53,532 bases of DNA from Bacteroidaceae bacterium (lineage in GTDB: Bacteria; Bacteroidota; Bacteroidia; Bacteroidales; Bacteroidaceae). Both the position numbers and the translations under genes were made by a program. Numbering within the stretch: the first letter of the stretch is position 1; each line of letters begins with the position of its first letter. The notes below the pieces were generated by a model. The model did no database searches. It saw only the letters and a program-made list of their open reading frames with translations, and was not told where the DNA came from. Below are positions 15,031 to 23,147 of the stretch, piece by piece. The DNA lies in assembly GCA_017619335.1 (NCBI GenBank), contig JAFZSP010000050.1, positions 1 through 53,532 of the forward strand, in the 5' to 3' direction.

Positions 15031-16818
15031 ATGAAGAAAAGAATTCAATTCAGCCTCGTCTATCGAGACATGTGGCAGAGCTCCGGCAAGTTCCAACCCC
15101 GCAAAGACCAACTGGAACGCATCGCACCCGTCATCATTGACATGGGTGTCTTTGACCGTGTGGAAACCAATGGCGGTGCCTTCGAGCAGGTCAACCTGCT
15201 GGCCGGCGAGAATCCCAACGCAGCTGTGCGCGCCTTCTGCAAACCCTTCAACCAGGTGGGCATCAAGACCCACATGCTGGACCGAGGCCTCAACGCACTG
15301 CGCATGTATCCCGTGCCCGACGATGTCCGCGAACTGCAATATAAGGTGAAGCACGCACAGGGCGTAGATATCCCTCGCATCTTCTGCGGCTTGAACGATG
15401 TCCGTAATATCATTCCCTCCGTGAAATGGGCCAAGGCTGCCGGTATGACACCGCAGGCCACCCTCTGCATCACCACCTCGCCCGTGCACACCGTGGAGTA
15501 TTACAGCAACATCGCCGACCAGGTGATTGCCGCCGGTGCCGAGGAAATCTGTCTGAAGGATATGGCCGGCATCGGACAACCCGCACTGCTCGGTGCCCTC
15601 ACCAAAGCCATCAAGACCAAGCACCCCGACGTCATCATCCAGTACCACGGCCACAGCGGCCCGGGTCTCTCCATGGCCAGCATCCTGGAAGTCTGCAACA
15701 ACGGCGCCGACGTCATTGACACTGCCATCGAGCCCCTCTCCTGGGGAAAGGTGCATCCAGATATCATCAGCGTGCAGTCCATGCTGAAGAACGAAGGCTT
15801 CGAGGTGAAAGAGATAAATATGAACGCGTACATGCAGGCGCGCTCGCTCACGCAGGAGTTCATCGACGACTGGCTCGGCTACTTCATTAATCCGGGCAAC
15901 AAACACATGTCCTCCCTCCTCCTCGGCTGCGGACTCCCGGGCGGCATGATGGGTTCGATGATGGCAGACCTCGCCGGCATTCATGGTGTCATCAACAACA
16001 CCCTGAAAGCCAAGGGCGAACCCGAACTCTCAACGGATGAAATTCTCGTGAAGCTCTTTGACGAGGTGGCCTACGTATGGCCGCGAGTGGGTTATCCTCC
16101 ATTGGTCACGCCCTTCTCACAGTATGTCAAGAACATAGCCCTCATGAACCTGCTCACCATCGCACAGGGCAAGGGCCGTTTCGTGATGATGGACGACAGT
16201 ATGTGGGGAATGATTCTGGGCAAGAGCGGGAAGATTCCCGGCACCATCGATCCCGAACTCAAGGAACTGGCCAAGAAACAGGGACGCGAGTTCACCAATG
16301 CCGACCCGCACACGCTGCTCAAGAACGCCCTGCCCGACTTCATCAAGGAGATGGAAGAGAACGGATGGGACCGCGGTCAGGACGACGAAGAGCTCTACGA
16401 GCTGGCTATGCACCCCGAGCAGTACCGCAACTACAAGAGCGGACAGGCCAAGAAGAACTTCCTCGCCGACCTGGAGAAAGCCAAAGTCGCCAAGATGCAG
16501 ACCGCTGCCGGGCCCAAGCTCTCCATCGAAGAACTCTCTGCCTTCAAACACGCCAAGGCCGACCCCATCACGGCTCCCGAGAACGGACAGATTCTCTATG
16601 AGTTCAGTGGCGATGCTGGAGTGACACGTTGCACAGAACCCGCCATCGGTACCGTCTATAAGCCCGGTGACACCGTCTGCTACCTCCAGACACAATGGGG
16701 TAAGTACATTCCACTGACTACCGGCCTCGGCGGCAAACTCGTGGATATAACCGCTTTCCAGGGCAAGAAAGTCATCAAGGGACAGCCCATCGCATGGATA
16801 GAGCGCGACATCAAGTAA
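15031..16818 (+). CDS. oxaloacetate decarboxylase alpha / pyruvate carboxylase subunit B-like protein
   Basis: 595 aa, cytoplasmic. Residues 1-260 form an HMGL-like carboxyltransferase barrel (GGAFEQVNLLAGENP, EEICLKDMAGI, metal ligands in YHGHSGPGLSMAS); about 290-470 form the conserved PYC/OADA domain (VTPFSQYVKN, MWGMILGKSGKIPG). The last 65 residues fold like a biotinyl domain, with paired PGDTVCYL and QGKKVIKGQPI. At the tip where (A/V)MKM is expected the sequence reads YLQTQWGKYIPL, so the biotin-bearing Lys motif is missing. It may use a separate carrier protein. Transfers carboxyl groups between oxaloacetate or pyruvate and biotin. Confidence 0.85.
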   Translation: MKKRIQFSLVYRDMWQSSGKFQPRKDQLERIAPVIIDMGVFDRVETNGGAFEQVNLLAGENPNAAVRAFCKPFNQVGIKTHMLDRGLNALRMYPVPDDVRELQYKVKHAQGVDIPRIFCGLNDVRNIIPSVKWAKAAGMTPQATLCITTSPVHTVEYYSNIADQVIAAGAEEICLKDMAGIGQPALLGALTKAIKTKHPDVIIQYHGHSGPGLSMASILEVCNNGADVIDTAIEPLSWGKVHPDIISVQSMLKNEGFEVKEINMNAYMQARSLTQEFIDDWLGYFINPGNKHMSSLLLGCGLPGGMMGSMMADLAGIHGVINNTLKAKGEPELSTDEILVKLFDEVAYVWPRVGYPPLVTPFSQYVKNIALMNLLTIAQGKGRFVMMDDSMWGMILGKSGKIPGTIDPELKELAKKQGREFTNADPHTLLKNALPDFIKEMEENGWDRGQDDEELYELAMHPEQYRNYKSGQAKKNFLADLEKAKVAKMQTAAGPKLSIEELSAFKHAKADPITAPENGQILYEFSGDAGVTRCTEPAIGTVYKPGDTVCYLQTQWGKYIPLTTGLGGKLVDITAFQGKKVIKGQPIAWIERDIK

Positions 16819-16837
16819 CCCTTGAACCCTTGAACTC

Positions 16838-17245
16838 TTGAACCCTTTATTATTCCTTGTGTGCCTGGCGGTTTGCCCGCCAGGTCACACAACAGATTCT
16901 ATAACAGTCGCCAGGGACACACTCCGCACCGATACCTTGCGAGAGATTACCGTGCGTGCCGACAATCGTCTCCCCTTCGAGATTATGTTTGAGGAGAAGA
17001 TGAAGGAAGAACGCGGGAACCAGATTCATGTGCCCAGCCTCGGCGAGGTCCTGCAGAAGCGCTTTCCTCGCCTCAACGACATCATCTGCAACCCGACAGC
17101 CATTAAGGAACGACGCCGTGAGGCCCGTCGGCGGCGGGCACTCCGCGTCATAGAAGAGTACGACAAAGTGCGCACCTTCGACGACCTCCTTCGCGAGGCC
17201 TACGAAAAACAAATGCGCGAGGATTCCCTCCTCATGCACAAGTAA
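16838..17245 (+). CDS. small secreted or exported protein of unknown function
   Basis: About 135 aa. There is no ATG; the best start is TTG at 16838, giving a short hydrophobic N-terminus (LLFLVCLAVC). The mature part has TLREITVRADNRLPFEIMF, then a basic stretch ERRREARRRRALRVIEEYDKV. Similar ITVRA segments occur in Bacteroidales exported proteins, but I cannot name a family. It follows the carboxylase gene after a filler repeat and ends at a hairpin terminator. Confidence 0.55.
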   Translation: MNPLLFLVCLAVCPPGHTTDSITVARDTLRTDTLREITVRADNRLPFEIMFEEKMKEERGNQIHVPSLGEVLQKRFPRLNDIICNPTAIKERRREARRRRALRVIEEYDKVRTFDDLLREAYEKQMREDSLLMHK

Positions 17246-17256
17246 ACACAGGCAGG

Positions 17257-17282
17257 GCGGGAAACCCCTTTGGGGTTTCGCC
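17257..17282. terminator. bidirectional hairpin terminator
   Basis: GGGAAACCCC pairs with GGGGTTTCGCC across a TTT loop. It sits between two convergent genes (stops at 17245 and 17286). Confidence 0.7.
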
Positions 17283-17285
17283 TAT

Positions 17286-19790
17286 TTACTTGATTCGGAT
17301 TCGGAGGATATTCACCGAGAATGCCGGCACATCGAAGGTGACCTGTGTGCCACTCTTGGCCTTGGCCTGTGCCTTCGTGGGAACAATGGCCTGCGGGTTA
17401 TCCAGCGTATTCTCGTCATCACCGCTCGCAGAGGAGAGGCGCACAAGCGTCACGGCATCTTTCTGTGAACGGTCCACCTCGCAGTTCTGCAGGTTTAGCG
17501 TACCAGGCGCGTGGCCCTCACCCACATTCACCACTTTGACATAGAGCATCTTAGCCTCGTCGTCAATGGTCGTGGAGGCATACACGCCCTCCATGGCGCT
17601 GCTGCGCTGCAGACGACACTGGAAGTCCAGACGACCATCGACATAGCAGTGCAGGCTGTCACCATCTACATCCACCTGTAGCTCATACCAGCGGCCGCTT
17701 TCCACTGTGAAGCCCTTGCCCGTGGAGAGCTGCATCTTGTCGCCGCCCAGAGCCTGCTCCACGTTGTTCTGCGTGTTGCCCCATCCGCCGACGTTGTACC
17801 ACTGGAAGTGCTGACGATCCTTCCATCCCACGATCAGCAGGAAGCCCTCGGCACCGTCGTTCTTGCGCGCCCGTACCTTATAAGTATATTTAGTGGCGCT
17901 GATCTGCTCCGGGCAGATGATGATGGCCGGCTGCTCGCTGCTGCTCTGGGTCAGTTCGGCAGAGGTGGGGGTCCATTCGCCGTTCTGCACATTCCACTGT
18001 GCGAAGTCGTCCAGGGCTATGGTCTTGCCATCGACGATGAGCTGGGCGTTACTATAGGTGACATGGGTGTTCCACGTGCCGAGCCCCACCTGTACCGGCG
18101 TGGCCACTTCCTCCACGTCGGGCTCGGGCAGGATGAGGTTGTAGGTCCAGTCGGTCTTGAGCACCTGCGTTCCGACGTTGTTGGGGAAGAGCTGCTGGAC
18201 ATAATAGGACGGGGTACCCATTACCTTGGAGGAATTGAACCGGATCATATCGGGACGCCAGCGGGCATCGTTCTCGTTGACGAAGATGGGGGCGTAGGAG
18301 TTCATGGCCACCACGTCGGAGTTGTTCTCCATTCCCATCATATAGACGGCCTCGCCCAGGGCAGCGTTCAGGTTGCCGATCTCGCCGAACTGGCTGGTCA
18401 CGGCATACTCACCCACATAAATCTTGTAGCGCGAGCGGTCGTAGGTGTCATACTTGTGGAAGCGGTCGGCAAACCACTTCGGATTCCGGTAGTAGTGCTC
18501 ATCCACGAGCTCCACAGGGTAGTCGTTGCGCCAGGACGGGTTGTCCGTGCCCCAAGACTCCACATTGCCGATGCAGTGAACGTATGGGTAGCGTGCCTTG
18601 ATGGCCTCATAGAACTGCATGTAACGCTCGGGATAATGGTCGCTCTGGTCGCTGTTGTCATTGAAGTGGAAGTTATAGTTCTCGTTACCGATTTCGATAT
18701 ACTCCAGGCCGAAAGGCTCTGGGTGACCGGCCTCGGCGCGCAGTTTACCGTAAGGAGTGGTGACATCGCCGTTGGCATACTCGATGGCATCCAGACACTC
18801 CTGAATCCAGCCGTCAATCTGGTTGTAAGGCGTGCAGCCGCCGTGCCAGATGCCCACGTTGACCACAAACAGCGGCTTCGCACCCAGGTCTTCGGCCAGC
18901 TGCAGGTACTCGTGGAAACCGATACCGTCACTGGTGCGGTAGCCCCAGTTCACGTTAGGGTGTCCTTCACGTTCCTCGATAGGACCGATGGTGCGCTTCC
19001 ATCGGAAAGCGTTGTCGGGGCTGATCTGTCCTTCCACAAAGCAACCGCCCGGGAAGCGCATGAAGCGCGGATGCATATCCGCCAGCATCTGTGCCAGGTC
19101 GGGGCGCATGCCGTTCTCGCGGCCCTTGAAGGTCGGGGGGAACAGGCTCACCACATCCAACTGCAGCTCGCCGGCCTTGTCGGCAGTGAGGGCAAACTCG
19201 GCACGCGGGTCGTTGCCGGTGGCCCTGATGACGGCCGTCAGCTTCTGCCAGCGCTGGTCCAACTGGGCACTGATGGCGGCGCTGCCCAAGGGCTGCCCGT
19301 CAGCTGTCTGCAGCAGAGCCGTCAGCGTGCCCTCGAAGCCGCTGTCACTCTTGGCCCAGAACGAGAGCCGGTACTCGGTGCCCTCCACGGCGTTCATGCC
19401 CCAGAAGCCCTCGTTCCTCACGCCGTCACCAGCCTTCGTCACAGCTAAGTTCAAGGCGTTGTGCTGCACGCTGTTGAGCAGACCGTTCTGGGTGAGACGC
19501 AGCGTGGCATCACCCACAGCCGTCCAGCTGCTGACACCCTCGCCGGCGGGAGTCCCCACCATCGTGTCGTCCTCGAAGGAGCGGTTCCGAATGAGTTCTG
19601 CATACAAGCCACCATCGGCAGCGTGATTGATGTCCTCAAAGAAAATGCCGTAATGTGTCGGACTGATCTGAGGGCCTCTCTGCGCGGCATCCACGTTGAT
19701 GACAACCTGGTGCTCAGCGTCGCCAGCGGGGCTGCAAGCCGAGAGAAGCAGTGCAGCGGCGACCGGAATCAATAACAGTTTCTTTTTCAT
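17286..19790 (-). CDS. alpha-L-arabinofuranosidase, GH51 lipoprotein
   Basis: 834 aa from the ATG at 19790; longer starts to 19844 would precede a lipoprotein signal (LLLSACSPAG). GH51 removes arabinofuranose from arabinan and arabinoxylan. Present: a CBM4-like N-terminal beta domain (about 50-215), the barrel with FPGGCFVEG, the acid/base EIGNENYNF, the nucleophile region YVGEYAVTSQ, and a C-terminal beta domain. A LamG-like segment (about 600-760, KYTYKVRARKNDGAEGF, WYELQVDVDGDSLHCYVDG) is inserted into the C-terminal part. Cell-surface lipoprotein, single gene with its own promoter. Confidence 0.92.
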   Translation of the reverse strand: MKKKLLLIPVAAALLLSACSPAGDAEHQVVINVDAAQRGPQISPTHYGIFFEDINHAADGGLYAELIRNRSFEDDTMVGTPAGEGVSSWTAVGDATLRLTQNGLLNSVQHNALNLAVTKAGDGVRNEGFWGMNAVEGTEYRLSFWAKSDSGFEGTLTALLQTADGQPLGSAAISAQLDQRWQKLTAVIRATGNDPRAEFALTADKAGELQLDVVSLFPPTFKGRENGMRPDLAQMLADMHPRFMRFPGGCFVEGQISPDNAFRWKRTIGPIEEREGHPNVNWGYRTSDGIGFHEYLQLAEDLGAKPLFVVNVGIWHGGCTPYNQIDGWIQECLDAIEYANGDVTTPYGKLRAEAGHPEPFGLEYIEIGNENYNFHFNDNSDQSDHYPERYMQFYEAIKARYPYVHCIGNVESWGTDNPSWRNDYPVELVDEHYYRNPKWFADRFHKYDTYDRSRYKIYVGEYAVTSQFGEIGNLNAALGEAVYMMGMENNSDVVAMNSYAPIFVNENDARWRPDMIRFNSSKVMGTPSYYVQQLFPNNVGTQVLKTDWTYNLILPEPDVEEVATPVQVGLGTWNTHVTYSNAQLIVDGKTIALDDFAQWNVQNGEWTPTSAELTQSSSEQPAIIICPEQISATKYTYKVRARKNDGAEGFLLIVGWKDRQHFQWYNVGGWGNTQNNVEQALGGDKMQLSTGKGFTVESGRWYELQVDVDGDSLHCYVDGRLDFQCRLQRSSAMEGVYASTTIDDEAKMLYVKVVNVGEGHAPGTLNLQNCEVDRSQKDAVTLVRLSSASGDDENTLDNPQAIVPTKAQAKAKSGTQVTFDVPAFSVNILRIRIK

Positions 19791-19831
19791 GAATCTAACC
19801 ATAAAACCATTCATTTTGAACTTTTCTGCCG

Positions 19832-19839
19832 CAAAAGTA
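19832..19839 (-). promoter_or_regulatory. -7 box TACTTTTG of the GH51 gene
   Basis: TACTTTTG on the minus strand, 41 bases before the start at 19790. Confidence 0.6.
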
Positions 19840-19936
19840 CACATTATTCATATTATAGCCAAAAGAATGGTCTAAAAAATGTCAATCATCCCAAATTCTT
19901 CCTCATTCAATCGTTGGTTTCAGATATCAAATATGA

Positions 19937-19965
19937 CTCAAGTTTCGCAAGTAATGCCGTAGGCA
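19937..19965. repeat. solo end of the 276-bp palindromic element
   Basis: These 29 bases (AAGTTTCGCAAGTAATGCC plus flanks through CGTAGGCA) are the exact reverse complement of 51521-51549, one end of the element at 51275-51550. The rest of the element is absent here. Confidence 0.85.
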
Positions 19966-19992
19966 TTTTGATTTACAGCTCATTAGCATACT

Positions 19993-20100
19993 TTCGATAG
20001 TTGAATAAGCATCAATTGGGAAAACAAACTGATTGTCATCAAAGGTGCCAAGGGCGTGGGTAAGACGACGATGCTCATGCCGAGCATACTAAGACTTGCC
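19993..20100 (+). pseudogene. remnant of an AAA ATPase gene (Walker A region)
   Basis: In one frame the DNA reads FDS, stop, ISINWENKLIVIKGAKGVGKTT. The phrase NKLIVIKGAKGVGKTT is the Walker A region of Bacteroidales DUF4143-type ATPases. An in-frame TGA lies at 20002-20004 and the rest of the gene is missing; a CTTGCCCGC hairpin begins at 20092. It is a relic and not expressed as a functional ATPase. Confidence 0.7.
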
Positions 20101-20130
20101 CGCATCCTCATTCTTGACGCGGGCAAGTCT
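20092..20130. repeat. CTTGCCCGC hairpin, copy 2
   Basis: Perfect 12-bp stem AGACTTGCCCGC / GCGGGCAAGTCT with a 15-nt loop, at the edge of the ATPase remnant and just before the VapE-side inverted repeat. Confidence 0.8.
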
Positions 20131-20138
20131 GCTGAAGA

Positions 20139-20174
20139 AAAAGTTTTGTTGAAAACCCTACGAACCCTACGAAA
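20139..20174. repeat. left inverted repeat of the VapE-HU unit
   Basis: AAAAGTTTTG is followed by the doubled word CCCTACGAA. The last 23 bases (20152-20174) are the exact reverse complement of 22651-22673, and similarity extends to about 36 bp. It lies 6 bp beyond the VapE-type stop codon. Confidence 0.85.
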
Positions 20175-20179
20175 CTGCG

Positions 20180-21448
20180 TCAGGCAACTTGGAGGGGAAC
20201 GGCATAGTAGGAGCGCTGCAGATGCCCGTCATCACGCTGATAACCAAGGTGCTGGAGGGCAATGCCCAGACGGACGCGGGTGGACTCGTTCTCCTGAACA
20301 GCAGGATAGGCGTTGGAGATGATGGTCAACATCTCATGACTGGACAGGGGGCTGACAAACTCGCTATCCTCAGGCTGTCGGAAGCAGGTCTCCACCATTG
20401 TCTCCATATCCAGGGTGTTCTGGTAACGGACGTTGGCGCGCTGGATGGAACGGGTCTCCTCTGTGGTGAACCAGAAGCGCTGAGGCTGCTTGCCGGGCAG
20501 GGACTTGAGGGCGTGTGTAACGGGGTCTCCCACCAACGCGAGCTCTGCCAGCAACTGGGCGTAGAGCTGTTCGTACTCAATCTCCACAGTGTTGTCAATC
20601 TCCTGTCCACGAGGCACTTCGATACAGATGTAACGTCGGGAGCCTGTACGGTCTCGCAGCGGGTGACGGTTGTTGGTGGTGGCCACGAAGGAGGCGTAGC
20701 GCAGCCGGTCGGACTGCTCGCGTCCATAGATGGGTCGGCCATTGACACACACCTTGGAGAGCATCTGCTTCAGCTCTGCCTGCTGATGGGGCTTGATCTG
20801 GTCCAGTTCATCCAGGTTGACGATGAGGTTGTTGGTCAGGGCCATCTCCTTGTCGAACTTGTTGGAGAGGTTGACATGATCCAGATAGTACTCGCGCAGA
20901 TGCGTGGGCAGGAGCCGCTGGCAGAAGGTGCTCTTGCCGCAACCCTGCTCTCCGATGAGCGTGGGCACACACTCGTTGCCGTGCAGGGTATCCATCTGCA
21001 GCCAGTGGGCCACAGTAGAACGCAGCCACACGGAGAGCCAGTAAAGCTGCTCCGCCGTGATAGCGGGAATGAGCCCGAAGAGGTGGGTCACGCGATTGCG
21101 GCCGTCCCATGCAGGCAGGCTTCCCAGCCAGTCCGTGACGGGATTCCAGACGGGAGTGGCACAGCTGTAGATGATGCTTGTGAGTTGGGTCTTCAGCTCA
21201 CGCTCTTCAGGCAGTGCCTTGCGTGCTGCCACCAGGATACTGTTCAGCATTCGAGTGTCCAGATGCTGCCAGTCCTCGTGTGCACGCAGGCGTACCTCTG
21301 TCTTATTGGAGATGCAATTGAAGCGGAACTCATAGTGGTCGCTCAGGTAGATCTCCAGAGGCAGCTGGTCGGACAGCTGCTCGTTCTGCTGATTGTTCAG
21401 CGTTGTGTGCTGGCTTGTAGCCAGACTTTCAGTGTAATTTTCTGTCAT
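20180..21448 (-). CDS. VapE-like P-loop protein (VapE/DUF3874)
   Basis: 422 aa. Walker A IGEQGCGKSTF, Walker B LIVNLDELD and an arginine-finger-like DRTGSRRYICIEVP mark it as a virulence-associated E (VapE) superfamily-3-helicase-like ATPase; such proteins sit near primase or replication functions in mobile elements and phage satellites. The C-terminal about 100 residues (SPLSSHEMLTIISNAYP, RLGIALQHLGY) fit the Bacteroidetes DUF3874 part. No primase domain is present. It is divergent from an HU-like gene and both lie within a pair of inverted repeats. Confidence 0.85.
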   Translation of the reverse strand: MTENYTESLATSQHTTLNNQQNEQLSDQLPLEIYLSDHYEFRFNCISNKTEVRLRAHEDWQHLDTRMLNSILVAARKALPEERELKTQLTSIIYSCATPVWNPVTDWLGSLPAWDGRNRVTHLFGLIPAITAEQLYWLSVWLRSTVAHWLQMDTLHGNECVPTLIGEQGCGKSTFCQRLLPTHLREYYLDHVNLSNKFDKEMALTNNLIVNLDELDQIKPHQQAELKQMLSKVCVNGRPIYGREQSDRLRYASFVATTNNRHPLRDRTGSRRYICIEVPRGQEIDNTVEIEYEQLYAQLLAELALVGDPVTHALKSLPGKQPQRFWFTTEETRSIQRANVRYQNTLDMETMVETCFRQPEDSEFVSPLSSHEMLTIISNAYPAVQENESTRVRLGIALQHLGYQRDDGHLQRSYYAVPLQVA

Positions 21449-21525
21449 AAGTTTTACTGAATTTAATAGTTAAACATAGCTCGCCATGTAGGCCCGCGGA
21501 TGCCCCACAGTCGAGTTTTCGGGTG

Positions 21526-21533
21526 CAAAGATA
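21526..21533 (-). promoter_or_regulatory. -7 box TATCTTTG of the VapE-type gene
   Basis: TATCTTTG on the minus strand, 77 bases before the start at 21448. Confidence 0.6.
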
Positions 21534-21696
21534 ATAAAAAAAAATGCCGTTGTCAAGTTTGCACCTCCTTTGGTATCAACGGCTTACAACACTGGATGAA
21601 ACCTCAAACGACACTTGCAAATAAAGTCCTCGAGACTGCTTGACAATCCCTTGTCTTCTTTTTATCTATCAAGAATTAATGGGTTTTATAACAATA

Positions 21697-21772
21697 AGCG
21701 CGACGTGATGCAAGAGAACCCCATTGGGATGTCAAAACATCTCAACGAGAATCTTAAGCATCACATCGTGCT
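21697..21772. other. long hairpin between the VapE-type and HU genes
   Basis: AGCGCGACGTGATGC (21697-21711) pairs with GCATCACATCGTGCT (21758-21772) with one mismatch and one G-U. Inside, GAGAACCCC...GGGATGTCAAAACATCTC can add stems. A TTTT follows. It could be a structured leader, a small RNA with its own terminator or an origin-like element. Confidence 0.55.
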
Positions 21773-21820
21773 TTTAACAATATTTATATCCGATTATTTT
21801 CGGATATTCAAAAGCTTTTG

Positions 21821-21828
21821 TATCTTTG
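21821..21828 (+). promoter_or_regulatory. -7 box TATCTTTG of the HU-like gene
   Basis: TATCTTTG, 34 bases before the ATG at 21863. Confidence 0.6.
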
Positions 21829-21862
21829 CGCCGTCAATACATGTTTAACTTCTCGATACGTT

Positions 21863-22624
21863 ATGTTAAAGTACTACAAACAAGAGATTCGTGACCTGCG
21901 CAATCCGGAATCCGGAAAAGTGCGCGAGGTCTATAAAGTGCTGATGAATCGCAGCATCACGGCCAAGGATTTCATGGCTCATCTGAATCGGCACTCCCAG
22001 TTGGGCGCAGGTGTGATGGATGGTGCCATGTATATGATTTCCAGCTGTCTGGCAGAACTGCTGGCCAAGAATGGCAGTGTGACGATTCCTGATATCGGGA
22101 CTTTCAGCGTCGGCATACGTCCCAAGGAAGGTAAGGGCAAGGGGCTGATAGATCCCAATGTGCCGGAGGATGGCAAGTCCCATGAAATCAATGCGTTGAG
22201 TATAGAGGTGGACCACATTAACTTCCGCCCCAACAAGCGACTGCTCCAGAATGTGAGAGGAAGGTTGACAGGCAAGGAGTCCTTCAAGCTGGAATATGGT
22301 CACGAAGGCGTCCCCTTGTACAAGCCCTACCTGTCCAGCCGTAGGGATCGCTTCAAAGTGGCGCGTCAGTACTTGTCCACACATCATTACATGCACATTT
22401 CAGACTATGCTGCCCTGACAGGTCTCTCCTATTCTTCTGCCCAGAGAGAGCTCAGCCTGGCAGCAGAACTGGATCATTCAGGCATCATCTCAGACGGCAG
22501 ACGCAGCCACCGGATTTACATCCTCCGACCTGCTGATGAGCCACAGACCTCAGTTAACGAACCACAAGCTGCCAACTCACCGCAAGCCACTGTCAATGAA
22601 CCGCAAAACCCCGCAGAAGGGTAA
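21863..22624 (+). CDS. HU-family DNA-binding protein with C-terminal extension
   Basis: 253 aa from the ATG at 21863 (a 15-codon longer frame lies in the promoter). Residues 1-130 are the HU/IHF-like domain of Bacteroidetes: SITAKDFMAHLNRHSQLG, LAELLAKNGSVTIPDIGTFSVGIRP and a C-terminal strand VDHINFRPN. Residues about 165-220 add a winged-helix-like DNA-binding part (YAALTGLSYSSAQRELSLAA), and the tail is a degenerate EPQ repeat. It pairs with the divergent VapE-type gene. Confidence 0.8.
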   Translation: MLKYYKQEIRDLRNPESGKVREVYKVLMNRSITAKDFMAHLNRHSQLGAGVMDGAMYMISSCLAELLAKNGSVTIPDIGTFSVGIRPKEGKGKGLIDPNVPEDGKSHEINALSIEVDHINFRPNKRLLQNVRGRLTGKESFKLEYGHEGVPLYKPYLSSRRDRFKVARQYLSTHHYMHISDYAALTGLSYSSAQRELSLAAELDHSGIISDGRRSHRIYILRPADEPQTSVNEPQAANSPQATVNEPQNPAEG

Positions 22625-22650
22625 GGTCTCACTGGCAGATGGATACCATT

Positions 22651-22686
22651 TTTCGTAGGGTTCGTAGGGTTTTTCGCAAAACTTTT
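22651..22686. repeat. right inverted repeat of the VapE-HU unit
   Basis: TTTCGTAGGGTTCGTAGGG then CAAAACTTTT. It is the reverse complement of 20139-20174 and lies 26 bp beyond the HU-like stop, mirroring the spacing on the other side. Confidence 0.85.
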
Positions 22687-22835
22687 CGACCTGTAAGGTT
22701 GAACTTTTTTCGCATGTTTTTATTGTTTTTATTTGTTATAATTTTTAATTGTTACTATTGTGACAAAACAGTTCCGCCGGGACTCCTTGCGGAATCTCGG
22801 CGGATAAAATCTGTAGGGGGGAAATGTGCGGGCTA

Positions 22836-23147
22836 CTACTCCGTTTGCGAGGCTTGGTTGACAGGTTCACGACGAGTATCCCAAAAATCAACGATATAGA
22901 TGATATCTCCTTCAATGCGATAGACCATCTTGTTAAGACCATTGATGATGACGCTGCGGTAGGTCAGCGGGCGGTCGGCGTAGAGTGGGTCAATTGGGCC
23001 GATGTTGGGCTGAGTTGCTATTCGCTTCTCTGCGTCCCGGACTCTCTGCATGAATTCTTGCCGTGCCTTGCGACCAAACCTTTTGTTTACGTAACGAGCC
23101 ACTTGGCGCATGTCGGCTCTAGCCGTAGTGTTCCATTTTATCTTCAT
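22836..23147 (-). CDS. RelE/ParE-family toxin
   Basis: 103 aa. The fold pattern is type II RelE/ParE: KIKWNTTARADMRQVARYVNKRFG (two N-terminal helices), then DRPLTYRSVIINGLNKMVYRIEGDIIYIVDFWDTRRE with the C-terminal beta sheet. RelE members cleave mRNA on the ribosome and ParE members poison gyrase; I cannot decide which. The start overlaps the antitoxin stop (ATGA). Confidence 0.85.
   Translation of the reverse strand: MKIKWNTTARADMRQVARYVNKRFGRKARQEFMQRVRDAEKRIATQPNIGPIDPLYADRPLTYRSVIINGLNKMVYRIEGDIIYIVDFWDTRREPVNQASQTE

Noticed and set aside
14836..15984. 382-codon minus-strand frame opposite the carboxylase-type gene
   Set aside because: Overlaps a certain gene and its promoter; no recognisable domain.
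17808..19448. 546-codon open frame opposite the GH51 gene
   Set aside because: Composition is His/Val/Leu-rich as expected for the reverse strand of this gene; no family resemblance and GH51 is certain.
22639..22899. 86-codon frame with a hydrophobic stretch after the HU-like gene
   Set aside because: It begins inside the inverted repeat and overlaps the toxin gene; AT-rich sequence explains the hydrophobic run.
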